DNA from: Streptomyces sp. NBC_00523
GTDB lineage: Bacteria > Actinomycetota > Actinomycetes > Streptomycetales > Streptomycetaceae
DNA length: 64,000 bases
NCBI RefSeq assembly: GCF_036346615.1
Contig: NZ_CP107836.1
Span: 930,001-994,000 of the forward strand
Direction of reading: 5' to 3'
In this document: piece after piece, positions 9,330 through 19,400 of the stretch
Layout of the letters: every line of letters starts with the position of its first letter
Numbering within the stretch: the stretch's first letter is position 1
Notes under the pieces: generated by a model
What the model was told of the DNA's origin: nothing
Database searches by the model: none
Seen by the model: the letters and a program-made list of their open reading frames with translations, nothing else
Made by a program: the position numbers and the translations under genes

Positions 9330-12134
9330 GTGTCGATATCACGTAGAACGTTCAGCAGCGCCCTCGGCGGCAGCATGCTGGCCGTCGGTCTGGCCCAGGG
9401 CACCGCGATCGCCCGGCCGGCCTCGGCGCAGGCCGGCAACGGAGCCCGCGCGGCCGCCGCCGGCGACGACCCGTACACGCAGGCGTTCCTCACCCAGTAC
9501 GGCAAGCTCAAGGACGCCGCGAACGGCTACTTCAGCCCCGACGGTCTCCCGTACCACTCGGTCGAGACCCTGATGGTCGAGGCGCCGGACCACGGTCACC
9601 AGACGACGTCGGAGGCCGTCAGCTTCTGGATGTGGCTGGAGGCGGCGTACGGCAGGGTGACCGGTGACTGGGCGCCGTTCAACGCGGCCTGGGCGGTGGC
9701 GGAGAAGACGATCATCCCGCAGCACGCCGACCAGCCGACCAGTGACTCGTACAACCCTTCCGCACCCGCGACCTTCGCGGCCGAGCACCCGCTGCCCAGC
9801 GGCTACCCCTCCGCGATGAACGGCTCCGTGCCGGTGGGCACCGACCCGCTGTCGGCCGAACTCGCCTCGTCCTACGGGACGATGGACGTCTACGGCATGC
9901 ACTGGCTGATGGACCTGGACAACGTATACGGCTACGGCAACAAGCCGGGCACCGGCGGCGAGTCCGGGCCGGGGGCCGGGGCCTCCTTCATCAACACCTA
10001 CCAGCGCGGCGCGCAGGAGTCGGTGTGGGAGACGGTGCCGCAGCCGACCACCGATCTTTTCGAGTACGGAGGCCCCAACGGGTATCTCGACCTTTTCGTC
10101 GGGGACTCCAGCTACGCCAAGCAGTGGAAGTACACCAACGCGCCGGACGCCGACGCCCGCGCGGTGCAGGCGGCCTACTGGGCGTACCGCTGGGCCTCCG
10201 AGCAGGGCAAGGAAGGCCAGGTCGCGGCCTCGGTGGCGAAGGCCGCCAAGATGGGCGACTACCTCCGCTACGCCATGTTCGACAAGTACTTCAAGCGTAT
10301 CGGCGACTGCACCGATCCCAACTCCTGCCCGGCCGCCTCCGGCAGAGACTCCCAGCACTACCTGCTGTCGTGGTACTACGCCTGGGGCGGGTCCGCGGGC
10401 AGCGGCGGTGGCTGGGCCTGGCGCATCGGTGACAGCGCCTCCCACCAGGGCTACCAGAACCCGCTGGCCGCCTGGGCGCTGTCCAACGTGCCCTCGCTCA
10501 CCCCCAAGTCGGCGACGGCCAGGTCGGACTGGTCCAAGAGCCTGACACGGCAGCTGGAGTTCCTCACCTGGCTCCAGTCCAGCGAGGGCGCCCTCGCGGG
10601 CGGCTGCACCAACAGCTGGGAGGGCAGCTACAGCGCGCCCCCGGCCGGCACCCCCACCTTCTACGGGATGGCGTACGACTGGCAGCCGGTGTACCACGAC
10701 CCGGCGAGCAACAACTGGTTCGGCTTCCAGGCGTGGGGCATGGAGCGCGTCGCCGCCTACTACTACGTGACCGGCAACGCGACCGCCGAGGCCGTCCTGT
10801 CGAAGTGGGTCGCCTGGGCGTCGAGCGAGACGACCATCGGCTCCGACGGCAGCTTCCGCTTCCCCTCGACCCTCAACTGGACCGGGGAGCCCGACACCTG
10901 GAACGCCGCCTCGCCCGGTGACAACGCCGGTCTGCACGTGTCCGTGGTGGACTACGCCAACGACGTCGGCGTGGGCGCCGCGTACGTCAAGACGCTCACC
11001 TACTACGCCGCCAAGTCGGGCGACGAGGACGCGGCGGCGCTCGCCAAGGCCCTGCTGGACGCGATGGCGCTGAACACCACGGACAAGGGCATCTCGGTGC
11101 CGGAGACCCGGCTGGACTACAACCGGTTCGACGACGAGGTGTACATCCCGTCCGGCTGGTCGGGCACCATGCCCAACGGCGACCCGGTCCGGCCCGGCTC
11201 GACCTTCATCTCCATCCGCAGCTGGTACAAGGACGACCCGGACTGGCCGAAGGTGCAGGCGTACCTGGACGGCGGGGACGCGCCCGTCTTCACGTACCAC
11301 CGCTTCTGGGCGCAGGCCGCGCTCGCCCTGGCCTTCGCGATCTACGCGGAGCTGCTGGTGGAGGGCGGCGGCGGTGAGCCGGGCGGCGACACCGAGCCGC
11401 CGACCGCGCCGGGCGGCCTCACGGTGACCGCGACGACCAAGGACAGCGTCTCGCTCTCCTGGTCCGCGTCCACCGACAACACCGCGGTGACCGGCTACGA
11501 CGTGTACCGCAACGGTGTGCTGGCGGGCAACGCGACGGGGCGGACGTTCACCGACTCCGGGCTCGCCGCCAACACCGAGTACACCTACGCGGTGGCGGCG
11601 CGGGACGCGGGCGGCAACACCTCGGCGCTGTCGGACGCGGTCCTCGCCAAGACGAAGACCGGCGGCTCGACCGGGACCGGCGCGGTGAAGGTGCAGTACA
11701 AGAGCACCGACTCCTCCGCGACGGACAACCAGATCCGGATGGGCCTGCAAGTGGTGAACACGGGCAGCGCGCCCGTCGACCTGTCGACGGTGAAGGTCCG
11801 GTACTGGTTCACCGCGGACGGCGGCCCGAGCACCTTCGGCACCTACTGCGACTACGCGGCGCTCGGCTCGTCCACCATCACGCACACGGTGGTCGCCGTC
11901 TCCAGCCCGAAGACCGGTGCCGACCGCTACCTGGAGGTCGGGTTCACCGGCGGCGCGGGCACGCTGGCCGCGGGCGCCTCCACCGGTGAGATCCAGCTGC
12001 GGCTCAACAAGAGCGACTGGTCCAACTTCAACGAGGCGGACGACTACAGCCGGGCCACCAACACCGCGTACGCGGACTCCTCGAAGGTCGGCGCCTATGT
12101 CGCCGGCGCCCTCGCCTGGGGGGTCGAGCCGTGA
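9330..12134 (+). CDS. Secreted GH48 reducing-end exocellulase with FN3 and CBM3
   Basis: A 934-residue processive cellobiohydrolase. The GTG start at 9330 follows GGAGGA. The signal peptide has a twin-arginine motif (SRRTFSS), so export may be through Tat. The GH48 domain covers about 45-680, beginning [23 protein letters not shown]; Glu95 in TTSEAVSFW fits the catalytic acid. A fibronectin type III module (about 688-775) and a CBM3 (about 784-934) follow. GH48 enzymes are key partners of GH6 and GH9 cellulases in crystalline cellulose breakdown. The stop overlaps the GH12 start by four bases (GTGA). Confidence 0.96.
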   Translation: MSISRRTFSSALGGSMLAVGLAQGTAIARPASAQAGNGARAAAAGDDPYTQAFLTQYGKLKDAANGYFSPDGLPYHSVETLMVEAPDHGHQTTSEAVSFWMWLEAAYGRVTGDWAPFNAAWAVAEKTIIPQHADQPTSDSYNPSAPATFAAEHPLPSGYPSAMNGSVPVGTDPLSAELASSYGTMDVYGMHWLMDLDNVYGYGNKPGTGGESGPGAGASFINTYQRGAQESVWETVPQPTTDLFEYGGPNGYLDLFVGDSSYAKQWKYTNAPDADARAVQAAYWAYRWASEQGKEGQVAASVAKAAKMGDYLRYAMFDKYFKRIGDCTDPNSCPAASGRDSQHYLLSWYYAWGGSAGSGGGWAWRIGDSASHQGYQNPLAAWALSNVPSLTPKSATARSDWSKSLTRQLEFLTWLQSSEGALAGGCTNSWEGSYSAPPAGTPTFYGMAYDWQPVYHDPASNNWFGFQAWGMERVAAYYYVTGNATAEAVLSKWVAWASSETTIGSDGSFRFPSTLNWTGEPDTWNAASPGDNAGLHVSVVDYANDVGVGAAYVKTLTYYAAKSGDEDAAALAKALLDAMALNTTDKGISVPETRLDYNRFDDEVYIPSGWSGTMPNGDPVRPGSTFISIRSWYKDDPDWPKVQAYLDGGDAPVFTYHRFWAQAALALAFAIYAELLVEGGGGEPGGDTEPPTAPGGLTVTATTKDSVSLSWSASTDNTAVTGYDVYRNGVLAGNATGRTFTDSGLAANTEYTYAVAARDAGGNTSALSDAVLAKTKTGGSTGTGAVKVQYKSTDSSATDNQIRMGLQVVNTGSAPVDLSTVKVRYWFTADGGPSTFGTYCDYAALGSSTITHTVVAVSSPKTGADRYLEVGFTGGAGTLAAGASTGEIQLRLNKSDWSNFNEADDYSRATNTAYADSSKVGAYVAGALAWGVEP

Positions 12135-13417
12135 CAGGCCGACCGCTGCCGGCGCTGGCCGGGGCGGCCGCCGCCCTGGTCCTGGCCGCGGCGTCGATGC
12201 TGACCGGCGCCTCCTCGGCCTCGGCGTCGCCGGTCACCGACTGCACGCCCTGGGGCACCACCGAACTGCGCGGCGGGGAATACCTCTACCAGCAGAACGA
12301 GTGGAACTCCGACAGCGAGCAGTGCGTCGGCGTCGACCCGGACACCGGTGCCTGGTCCGTCACCACGTCCTCGTTCAACCTGCCGACGAACGGCGCCCCG
12401 GCGACGTACCCCTCCAGTTACAAGGGCTGCCACTGGGGGGCCTGCACGTCGGACAGCGGGCTGCCGCTGCGCGTGGACGAGCTGGGCAGCGTACGCACCG
12501 ACTGGTCGACCACCCAGGTCGGTTCCGGCGCGTACAACGTCTCGATGGACGTCTGGTTCAACTCGGCGCCGGTCACCGACGACCAGCCGGACGGCACCGA
12601 GCTGATGATCTGGATGAACCACCGGGGCGGGGTCCAGCCCATCGGCTCCCGCACTGCGACGGTCCAGCTCGACGGCCGGACCTGGGACGTGTGGACCGGC
12701 CCCGGCGCGTCGGGCTGGAAGGTGATCTCGTACGTCCTCCAGGGCGGCGCGACCGAGCTGACCGGCTTCGACGTGAAGAGCCTGATCGACGACGGGGTCG
12801 GCCGGGGCCAGATCGATCCGGCGCACTACCTGATCGACGCCGAGGCGGGGTTCGAGATCTGGCAGGGCGGTCAGGGGCTCGGCATGAAGGAGTTCTCCTT
12901 CGAGGCGAGCGCCGGTCCGGACGGCGGCGACGACGACGGCGACGGCGATCCGGGCGGGGGCGGCACGACCGGCGCCCTCAAGGCCCAGTACAAGAACAAC
13001 GACTCCTCCGCGACCGACAACCAGATCCGTCCCGGCCTCCAGCTGGTCAACACGGGCAGCACGGCGGTGGACCTGTCCACGGTGAAGCTGCGCTACTGGT
13101 TCACCCCCGAGTCCGGCGCCGCCGGCTTCGGCACCGCGTGCGACTACGCGGTCGTCGGGTGCGGAAACGTGACCCACACGGTGAAGCAGGCCGGTACCGC
13201 CGCCGGTGCAAGCCACTACCTGGAGGTCGGCTTCACCGGGGGCAGCCTCGCCCCCGGGGCCTCCACCGGAGAGATCCAGCTCCGGGTCAACAAGTCCGAC
13301 TGGTCGGCGTTCGACGAGTCCGACGACTACAGCCGGGGCGCCAACACGGCCTTCACCGACACCTCGAAGACCGGGGTGTACGTCAACGGTGCCCTGTCCT
13401 CGGGCACCGCCCCCTGA
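12131..13417 (+). CDS. Secreted GH12 endoglucanase with CBM3
   Basis: A 428-residue endo-beta-1,4-glucanase translated by coupling to GH48 (GTGA overlap). Signal peptide to about residue 32 (ASA). The GH12 jelly-roll carries the nucleophile Glu157 in [10 protein letters not shown] and acid/base Glu242 in AGFEIWQGG. An acidic Gly linker precedes a CBM3 (about 282-428). It would make internal cuts that supply chain ends to the GH48 and GH6 exoenzymes. Very close in architecture to other Streptomyces GH12 enzymes, except that those often carry CBM2. Confidence 0.95.
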   Translation: MTGRPLPALAGAAAALVLAAASMLTGASSASASPVTDCTPWGTTELRGGEYLYQQNEWNSDSEQCVGVDPDTGAWSVTTSSFNLPTNGAPATYPSSYKGCHWGACTSDSGLPLRVDELGSVRTDWSTTQVGSGAYNVSMDVWFNSAPVTDDQPDGTELMIWMNHRGGVQPIGSRTATVQLDGRTWDVWTGPGASGWKVISYVLQGGATELTGFDVKSLIDDGVGRGQIDPAHYLIDAEAGFEIWQGGQGLGMKEFSFEASAGPDGGDDDGDGDPGGGGTTGALKAQYKNNDSSATDNQIRPGLQLVNTGSTAVDLSTVKLRYWFTPESGAAGFGTACDYAVVGCGNVTHTVKQAGTAAGASHYLEVGFTGGSLAPGASTGEIQLRVNKSDWSAFDESDDYSRGANTAFTDTSKTGVYVNGALSSGTAP

Positions 13418-13446
13418 CCGGCTGAACCGCCGGTCACCCCACCACT

Positions 13447-13491
13447 CCCGATGGCGGGTCACACACTCACCCCGCTGAGCCCGCCATCGGG
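13447..13491 (+). terminator. Large inverted repeat between GH12 and GH6
   Basis: CCCGATGGCGGG (13447-13458) and CCCGCCATCGGG (13480-13491) form a perfect 12-bp stem with a 21-base loop. A second stem, CTGCGG/CCGCAG (13513-13531), follows. They may terminate the GH12 transcript, stabilise the message or separate GH6 expression. Confidence 0.6.
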
Positions 13492-13557
13492 CAGCACCCC
13501 CCATGAACCCGTCTGCGGGGAGTTTCCGCAGGCGTACGAGAGGAGCACGGAGCCGCA

Positions 13558-15687
13558 ATGAGTACCAGAGGCACCATCAAGCAAGGTCTGCGCCGGAGGC
13601 TGGCCGCAGCCTCCGCCCTGGCCATGGGCGCGGCACTGGCGGTGGCGATCCCCACCACCGCCGACGCGGCGGCGGCCCGGGTCGACAACCCCTACGTGGG
13701 CGCCAAGGCATACGTGAACCCGGACTGGTCCGCCCTGGCGGCGGCCGAGCCGGGCGGCGCGGCCATCGCGAACACGCCCGCCTTCGTCTGGATGGACCGC
13801 ATCGCGGCTATCGAGGGCACGGAAGGCAAGCGGAGCCTGCGCGACCACTTGGACACCGCCCTCGCTCAGGGTGCGGACCTGTTCCAGGTCGTCATCTACG
13901 ACCTGCCGGGGCGCGACTGTGCGGCGCTGGCCTCCCACGGCGAGCTCGGCGCCACGGAGATCGACCGGTACAAGGACGAATACATCGACCCGATCGCCGA
14001 CATCCTCGCCGACCCGGCGTACGCGAACCTGCGCATCGTCACGATCATCGAGCCCGACTCGCTGCCCAACATCGTCACCAACGCGGGCGGTACCGCCGGT
14101 TCGACCGAAGACTGCGCGACGATGAAGGCGAACGGCAACTACGAGAAGGGCATCGGCTACGCCCTTCACACCCTGGGTGCCATCCCCAACGTCTACAACT
14201 ACATCGACGCCGCCCACCACGGCTGGCTCGGCTGGGACAGCAACATGGCCCCGGCCGGACTGGAGTTCAAGAAGGCCGCCACCTCCGAGGGCGCCACCGT
14301 CAACGATGTTTCCGGATTCATCGTCAACACGGCCAACTACTCGGCTCTCAAGGAGCCGAACTTCAAGATCACCGACTCGGTGAACGGCACCACGGTGCGT
14401 CAGTCCAAGTGGATCGACTGGAACTACTACACCGATGAGCTGACGTTCGCCCAGGCGCTGCGCACCCAGCTGGTGGGCCAGGGCTTCAACTCGAACATCG
14501 GCATGCTGATCGACACCGCCCGCAACGGCTGGGGCGGCGACGACCGGCCCACCTCGGCGGGCCCGCTGACCAGCGTGGACGACTACGTCAACGGCGGCCG
14601 CGTCGACCGGCGCATCCACGCCGGCAACTGGTGCAACCAGAGCGGTGCCGGCATCGGTGAGCGGCCCACCGCCGCCCCCGAGCCCGGGATCGACGCCTAT
14701 GTGTGGGCGAAGCCCCCGGGGGAGTCGGACGGAAACAGCGAGCCCGAGGAGAACGACGAGGGCAAGGGCTGGGACCGGATGTGCGACCCGACCTATGAGG
14801 GCAACGGGCGCAACGGCAACAGCATGACGGGCGCGCTGCCGAACTCCCCGGTCGCGGGTCACTGGTTCTCCGCGCAGTTCCAGGAGCTGGTCCGCAACGC
14901 CTACCCGCCGATCGACGGCAGCGGCGAGAACCCCGGCGGTGGCGACGACGACACCCAGGCGCCGACCGCGCCGACGGGTCTGACGTCCTCGGCGAAGACC
15001 AGCAGCAGCGTCTCGCTGTCCTGGACCGCGTCGAGCGACAACAAGGCGGTGACCGGCTACGACGTGTACCGGGGCGGCACCAAGGTGGGTTCGACCACCA
15101 CCACCTCGTACACCGACTCGGGCCTGTCGGCCTCGACCGCCTACAGCTACACCGTGAAGGCGAAGGACGCGGCCGGTAACGTCTCGGCGGCCTCCTCGGC
15201 CCTCTCCGTCACCACCTCCGCCGGAGGCGGCACCGGAACGGGCTCGCTGAAGGTCCAGTACAAGAACAACGACAACTCCGCGACCGACAACCAGATCCGG
15301 TTCGGTCTCCAGCTGGTGAACACCGGCAGCTCGGCGGTGGACCTGTCCACGGTGAAGCTGCGCTACTGGTTCACCCCCGAGTCCGGCTCCTCCACCTTCG
15401 GCACCGCGTGCGACTACGCGGTCCTGGGCTGCGGGAAGCTGAGCCTGGCGGTGAAGTCGGGCGGTTCGGCGGCCGGGGCCAGCCACTACCTGGAGGTCTC
15501 CTTCGGCAGCGGAAGCCTCGCGGCCGGCGCCTCCACCGGTGAGATGCAGCTGCGGCTGAACAAGAGCGACTGGTCCAACTTCAACGAGGCGGACGACTAC
15601 AGCCACGGCACGGGCACCTCGTTCGCCGACGCTTCGAAGGTCGGCGTGTACACGGCCGGTGCGCTCTCCTGGGGCACCGCGCCCTGA
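13558..15687 (+). CDS. Secreted GH6 cellobiohydrolase with FN3 and CBM3
   Basis: A 709-residue inverting exocellulase acting from non-reducing ends. Signal peptide to about residue 38. The GH6 domain has PGRDCAALASHGE (Asp120, the likely general acid), IIEPDSLPN and AAHHGWLGWD. FN3 occupies about 465-553 and CBM3 about 562-709. Ribosome site GGAG is six bases before ATG 13558. Its FN3 and CBM3 closely resemble those of the GH48 gene, suggesting exchange of modules within the cluster. A very strong terminator ends the unit. Confidence 0.95.
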   Translation: MSTRGTIKQGLRRRLAAASALAMGAALAVAIPTTADAAAARVDNPYVGAKAYVNPDWSALAAAEPGGAAIANTPAFVWMDRIAAIEGTEGKRSLRDHLDTALAQGADLFQVVIYDLPGRDCAALASHGELGATEIDRYKDEYIDPIADILADPAYANLRIVTIIEPDSLPNIVTNAGGTAGSTEDCATMKANGNYEKGIGYALHTLGAIPNVYNYIDAAHHGWLGWDSNMAPAGLEFKKAATSEGATVNDVSGFIVNTANYSALKEPNFKITDSVNGTTVRQSKWIDWNYYTDELTFAQALRTQLVGQGFNSNIGMLIDTARNGWGGDDRPTSAGPLTSVDDYVNGGRVDRRIHAGNWCNQSGAGIGERPTAAPEPGIDAYVWAKPPGESDGNSEPEENDEGKGWDRMCDPTYEGNGRNGNSMTGALPNSPVAGHWFSAQFQELVRNAYPPIDGSGENPGGGDDDTQAPTAPTGLTSSAKTSSSVSLSWTASSDNKAVTGYDVYRGGTKVGSTTTTSYTDSGLSASTAYSYTVKAKDAAGNVSAASSALSVTTSAGGGTGTGSLKVQYKNNDNSATDNQIRFGLQLVNTGSSAVDLSTVKLRYWFTPESGSSTFGTACDYAVLGCGKLSLAVKSGGSAAGASHYLEVSFGSGSLAAGASTGEMQLRLNKSDWSNFNEADDYSHGTGTSFADASKVGVYTAGALSWGTAP

Positions 15688-15714
15688 TCGGTGACCGGAT
15701 GACCCGGTGACTCC

Positions 15715-15748
15715 GTCCGGCCCCGCCACCTGTGTGGCGGGGCCGGAC
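15715..15748 (+). terminator. Terminator of the cellulase cluster
   Basis: A 15-bp perfect stem (15715-15729 with 15734-15748), four-base loop, followed by TTCTTT. Classical intrinsic terminator. Confidence 0.93.
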
Positions 15749-15879
15749 TTCTTTGCGCACACGGGGCCGGACATCTTTACGCACAAGTGAGCGACGGGTT
15801 TTTGTTATGGTCACCGGCCGGGCCGCATCTCCCAGGTGTGCGTGAAGCCAGAACAGGACTCCGGAAGAGTGAGCACAGC

Positions 15880-17478
15880 ATGGGCCAGGACCGCGAACGG
15901 GCGTTGATCAAGGCGGCACGAGCCGGTGACGCCGACGCCAAGGACCAACTCGTCGCGTCCTGTCTTCCGCTGCTCTACAACATCGTCGGACGCGCGCTGA
16001 ACGGCCACGCGGACGTGGACGACGTCGTGCAGGAGACGGTCCTGCGCATGCTGCGCGCTCTGCCCGGCCTGCGGAGTCCGGAGAGCTTCCGCTCCTGGCT
16101 GGTGGCCATCGCGATGAACGAGATACGCGGGCACTGGCGCGACCGGCAGTCCGCCGCGATCCCCGTGGAACCGCTGGCCACCGGCCACGACCGGGTCGAT
16201 CCGGCGGCGGACTTCGTGGACGTGACGATCCTGCGGCTCGGCCTGTCCGGGCAGCGCCGCCAGGTCGCCGAGGCGACCCGGTGGGTGGACGAGGACGACC
16301 GGGCGCTGCTCTCGCTGTGGTGGCTGGAGGCGGCGGGGCAGCTGACCCGGGCCGAGGTGGCCGCCGCGATGAACCTGTCGCCCGAGCACACCGCCGTACG
16401 CGTGCAGCGGATGAAGGCGCAGCTGGACACCGCCCGCGTGGTGGTGGGCGCGCTGGCGGCGCAGCCCCGGTGCATCCTGCTGGACGACATCCTGACCGGC
16501 TGGGACGGGGCGCCCTCGCCGCTGTGGCGCAAGCGCATCGCACGGCACGCGCGCGGCTGCACGGTCTGCTCGGGCTTCGGCTCGGGCCTGGTGCCGGCCG
16601 AGGGGCTGCTCGTGGGCCTCGCGCTGGTCCCGCTCGCGGTGGCCGGGGCGGGCCGGGCCCCCCGGCTGACCGAGGTCGCGGCCGGCACACCCCTGGACGC
16701 GCCCGTGCGGCCGGGCCGGGCGGCGCTGCGGCGGAACCAGGCGCGCCGCCGCCGGCGCAACGCCGTGGTGGCGTCCGTCCTCGCGGTGGGCGTGCTGGGG
16801 GCCGGGGGCGCCGCCGTCCATCTGTCGACGGAGGACGACGGCGGCGACGAGGTCTCCGTCGCGACGGCCCCCGAGGCCGACGGCTCCGTCACCGCGACCG
16901 CTTCGGCCGGGGCGTCCGCCTCCGCGACGTCGTCCGCCTCGCCCTCGCACTCCGCGGGGAGCCCGAGCCCGAGCGCCACGAAGAAGAAGGACCGGGCGAA
17001 GCCGAAGAAGACGGCGCCCGCGACCACACGTCCCCCGGCGACGAAGCCCCCCTCCGCGACCCGCCCGGTCGCGGCCGAGCCCGCGCCGAGCCCGCCCTCG
17101 GACGCGGAACAGGTGCTGGCCCTGGTCAACACCGAGCGGGCGAAGGAGGGCTGCTCGCCGGTGACCGGCAACGACGAGCTGACGGCCGCCGCACAGCGGC
17201 ACTCCGAGGACATGGCCGCGCACGACTACTTCTCGCACACCTCGCAGGACGGCTCGGGCCCCGGCGAGCGGATCACCGCGGCCGGCTACCGGTGGAGCAC
17301 GTACGGGGAGAACATAGCGAAGGGGCAGCGAACGCCCGCGGACGTGATGAACTCCTGGATGAACAGCCCCGGCCACCGCGCGAACATACTGAACTGCTCG
17401 TTCAAGGAGCTGGGCGTGGGCATCCAGGACAGCCCCGGCGGCATCGTCTGGACGCAGGACTTCGGCGCGCAGATGTGA
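15880..17478 (+). CDS. Sigma-70-like / anti-sigma-like / membrane / CAP fusion protein
   Basis: A 532-residue multidomain protein. Residues about 1-90 are an ECF-type sigma region 2 (HADVDDVVQETVLRMLRAL); about 150-200 resembles sigma region 4 (LTRAEVAAAMNLSPEHTAVRVQRMKAQL). A His223-x3-Cys227-x2-Cys230 motif matches the zinc anti-sigma (ZAS) signature. One membrane helix lies at about 294-315, then an Ala/Ser/Thr/Lys/Pro-rich linker, then a CAP/SCP (YkwD-like) domain at about 407-530 with GENIA and GHRANILNC. The topology predicts a cytoplasmic sigma part tethered to an outside CAP domain. I chose ATG 15880, preceded weakly by GGAAGAG; GTG 15787 would add 31 residues. It could be a membrane-held sigma factor freed by proteolysis, or a sigma relic with structural use. 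No separate anti-sigma gene adjoins. Confidence 0.88.
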   Translation: MGQDRERALIKAARAGDADAKDQLVASCLPLLYNIVGRALNGHADVDDVVQETVLRMLRALPGLRSPESFRSWLVAIAMNEIRGHWRDRQSAAIPVEPLATGHDRVDPAADFVDVTILRLGLSGQRRQVAEATRWVDEDDRALLSLWWLEAAGQLTRAEVAAAMNLSPEHTAVRVQRMKAQLDTARVVVGALAAQPRCILLDDILTGWDGAPSPLWRKRIARHARGCTVCSGFGSGLVPAEGLLVGLALVPLAVAGAGRAPRLTEVAAGTPLDAPVRPGRAALRRNQARRRRRNAVVASVLAVGVLGAGGAAVHLSTEDDGGDEVSVATAPEADGSVTATASAGASASATSSASPSHSAGSPSPSATKKKDRAKPKKTAPATTRPPATKPPSATRPVAAEPAPSPPSDAEQVLALVNTERAKEGCSPVTGNDELTAAAQRHSEDMAAHDYFSHTSQDGSGPGERITAAGYRWSTYGENIAKGQRTPADVMNSWMNSPGHRANILNCSFKELGVGIQDSPGGIVWTQDFGAQM

Positions 17479-17557
17479 GGCCGCGGCGTCGCCGGGCGGG
17501 CACGGGGTATACGTCTCCATCATCGACCCGCTGATGGACTCGGACCGGGGAGAGACC

Positions 17558-18292
17558 GTGTTCTACTACGTCCTCAAGTACGTCGTTCTCGGCCCGGTGC
17601 TGCGGCTGCTGTTCCGGCCGGTCATCGAGGGCGCGGAGCACATTCCGGACGACGGCGCCGCGATCGTCGCGGGCAACCACCTGTCGTTCTCCGACCACTT
17701 CCTGATGCCCGCGATCCTCAAGCGGCGGATCACCTTCCTGGCCAAGGCCGAGTACTTCACGGGCCCGGGCGTGAAGGGCCGGCTGACGGCCGCCTTCTTC
17801 CGTAGCGCGGGCCAGATCCCGGTGGACCGGTCGGGCAAGGAGGCGGGACAGGCCGCGATCCGCGAGGGCATCGGGGTGCTGGAGCGGGGCGAGCTGCTGG
17901 GCATCTATCCGGAGGGCACCCGCTCGCACGACGGACGGCTCTACAAGGGCAAGGTCGGGGTGGCGGTCATGGCCATCCGGGCGCGGGTGCCGGTGGTGCC
18001 GTGCGCGATGGTCGGCACCTTCGAGATCCAGCCGCCCGGCCGGCGCCTCCCCCGCCTCAAGCCCGTCACCATCCGCTTCGGCGAACCGCTGGACTTCTCC
18101 CGCTACGCGGGCCTGGAGGACGAGAAGGCGGCCATCCGGGCGGTGACCGACGAGATCATGTACGCGATCCTGCGGCTCTCCGAGCAGGAGTACGTGGACG
18201 AGTACGCGGTGAAGGCCAAGCAGGCGGCCGGGGAGAAGCAGCCGGGCCGGTTCCCGAAACGGCGATGCCGACAGCGGATTCGCGAACAGTGA
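17558..18292 (+). CDS. plsC: 1-acylglycerol-3-phosphate acyltransferase (PlsC family)
   Basis: A 244-residue membrane-associated acyltransferase for phosphatidic acid synthesis. NHLSFSDH is the HX4D catalytic motif and YPEGTRS the glycerophosphate-binding motif; IPVDRSG and VPVVPCAMVGT are the other two family blocks. I prefer GTG 17558 because GGGGAGAG lies just upstream; ATG 17534 would add eight residues without a site. The C-terminal tail is Lys/Arg-rich. The gene follows the sigma-CAP fusion by 79 bases and probably has its own promoter (TATACG at about 17509). Confidence 0.93.
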   Translation: MFYYVLKYVVLGPVLRLLFRPVIEGAEHIPDDGAAIVAGNHLSFSDHFLMPAILKRRITFLAKAEYFTGPGVKGRLTAAFFRSAGQIPVDRSGKEAGQAAIREGIGVLERGELLGIYPEGTRSHDGRLYKGKVGVAVMAIRARVPVVPCAMVGTFEIQPPGRRLPRLKPVTIRFGEPLDFSRYAGLEDEKAAIRAVTDEIMYAILRLSEQEYVDEYAVKAKQAAGEKQPGRFPKRRCRQRIREQ

Positions 18293-18335
18293 ACGGCGCT
18301 GGTCGGGGGCGTGGGCCGGGTCTAGCGTGCGGGCC

Positions 18336-19385
18336 ATGAGCAAGGGACACGCATGGGTGCTGGGAGCTACGGGACAGATAGGGCGGGCCGCTGTGCGCGC
18401 GCTGTCGCAGGACGGCTGGGAGGTGACGGCGGCCTCGCGCGGCGGGGGCCGTGACGAGCGGTGGGACGAGGGGGTCCGGGCGGTCGCCCTGGACCGCGAC
18501 GAGGAGGGCGCACTCGCGGCGGCGCTCGGACCGGGCTGCGACGTCCTGGTCGACATGGTGGCGTACGGGCGGCAGCACGCCGCGCAGCTGACCGGGCTCG
18601 CCGACCGGATCGGCTCGGCGGTCGTCGTCTCCAGCGGCGCGGTGTACGAGGACGAGAAGGGCCACAGCTTCGACACCCAGGCCGAACCGGGCGGGGCGCC
18701 CTGCTATCCGGTGCCGATCCCCGAGTCGCTGGCCACCGTGGCGCCGGGCGAGGACACGTACGCGGCGCGCAAGATCCGGCTGGAGCGCGATCTCCTGGCG
18801 GCCGGTGACGCGCTGCCCGCCACGCTGCTGCGGGCGGGCGCGGTGCACGGCCCGCACTGCCGCTCACCGCGTGAGCTGTACTTCGTCAAGCGGGCGCTGG
18901 ACGGCCGCACCCGGCGCGTGCTGGCGTACGGCGGGGCGTCGCGCTTCCACCCGGTCCACTCGGCGAACGTGGCGGAGCTGATCCGGCTGGCCGCCGCCCG
19001 GCCCGGGTCGCGGGTGCTGAACGCCGCCGATCCGCAGGCGCCGACGGTCGCGGAGATCGGCGAGGCGGTGGACGCGGTGCTGGGCCTGAGCACGGAGACG
19101 GTGCTGATGCCGGGCGACCCGACTCCGGAGGGCGTCGGCTCGACGCCGTGGAGCGCGCCGCACTCCATCGTGTACGACATGTCGGCGGCCGGGCGGGAGC
19201 TGGGCTACCGGCCGGTGACGGGGTACGCCGAGTCGCTGCCGGAGACCGTCGAGTGGATCGCCGGGCAGCTCGCCGGACGGGACTGGCGGGACGCGTACCC
19301 GGCCATGCTCCGGTCGTACGGCACGGGCCTGTTCGACTACGCGGCGGAGGACGCCTGGCTGGCGGAGCACGACCGGCGGGGGTGA
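18336..19385 (+). CDS. NAD-dependent epimerase/dehydratase-family oxidoreductase
   Basis: A 349-residue extended short-chain dehydrogenase-like protein. The Rossmann glycine motif is VLGATGQIGRAAVRAL at the N-terminus; VVVSSGAVYED and YAARKIRLERDLL supply the Ser and Tyr-x3-Lys-like (YAARK) active site. ATG 18336 has no ribosome site, but TAGCGT (18323-18328) lies seven bases before it, the leaderless arrangement. Substrate unknown; these proteins act on nucleotide sugars or small carbonyls. It converges with the tetR gene after 15 bases. Confidence 0.85.
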   Translation: MSKGHAWVLGATGQIGRAAVRALSQDGWEVTAASRGGGRDERWDEGVRAVALDRDEEGALAAALGPGCDVLVDMVAYGRQHAAQLTGLADRIGSAVVVSSGAVYEDEKGHSFDTQAEPGGAPCYPVPIPESLATVAPGEDTYAARKIRLERDLLAAGDALPATLLRAGAVHGPHCRSPRELYFVKRALDGRTRRVLAYGGASRFHPVHSANVAELIRLAAARPGSRVLNAADPQAPTVAEIGEAVDAVLGLSTETVLMPGDPTPEGVGSTPWSAPHSIVYDMSAAGRELGYRPVTGYAESLPETVEWIAGQLAGRDWRDAYPAMLRSYGTGLFDYAAEDAWLAEHDRRG

Positions 19386-19400
19386 GCCCGGGCGGGCGCG

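Noticed and set aside
9339..11885. 848-codon minus-strand frame opposite the GH48 gene
   Set aside because: Arg/Val/Gly-rich shadow frame with no motif; the plus strand is an unmistakable GH48.
13459..15786. 775-codon minus-strand frame opposite the GH6 gene
   Set aside because: Shadow of the GH6 gene; it also runs through the terminator and intergenic DNA.
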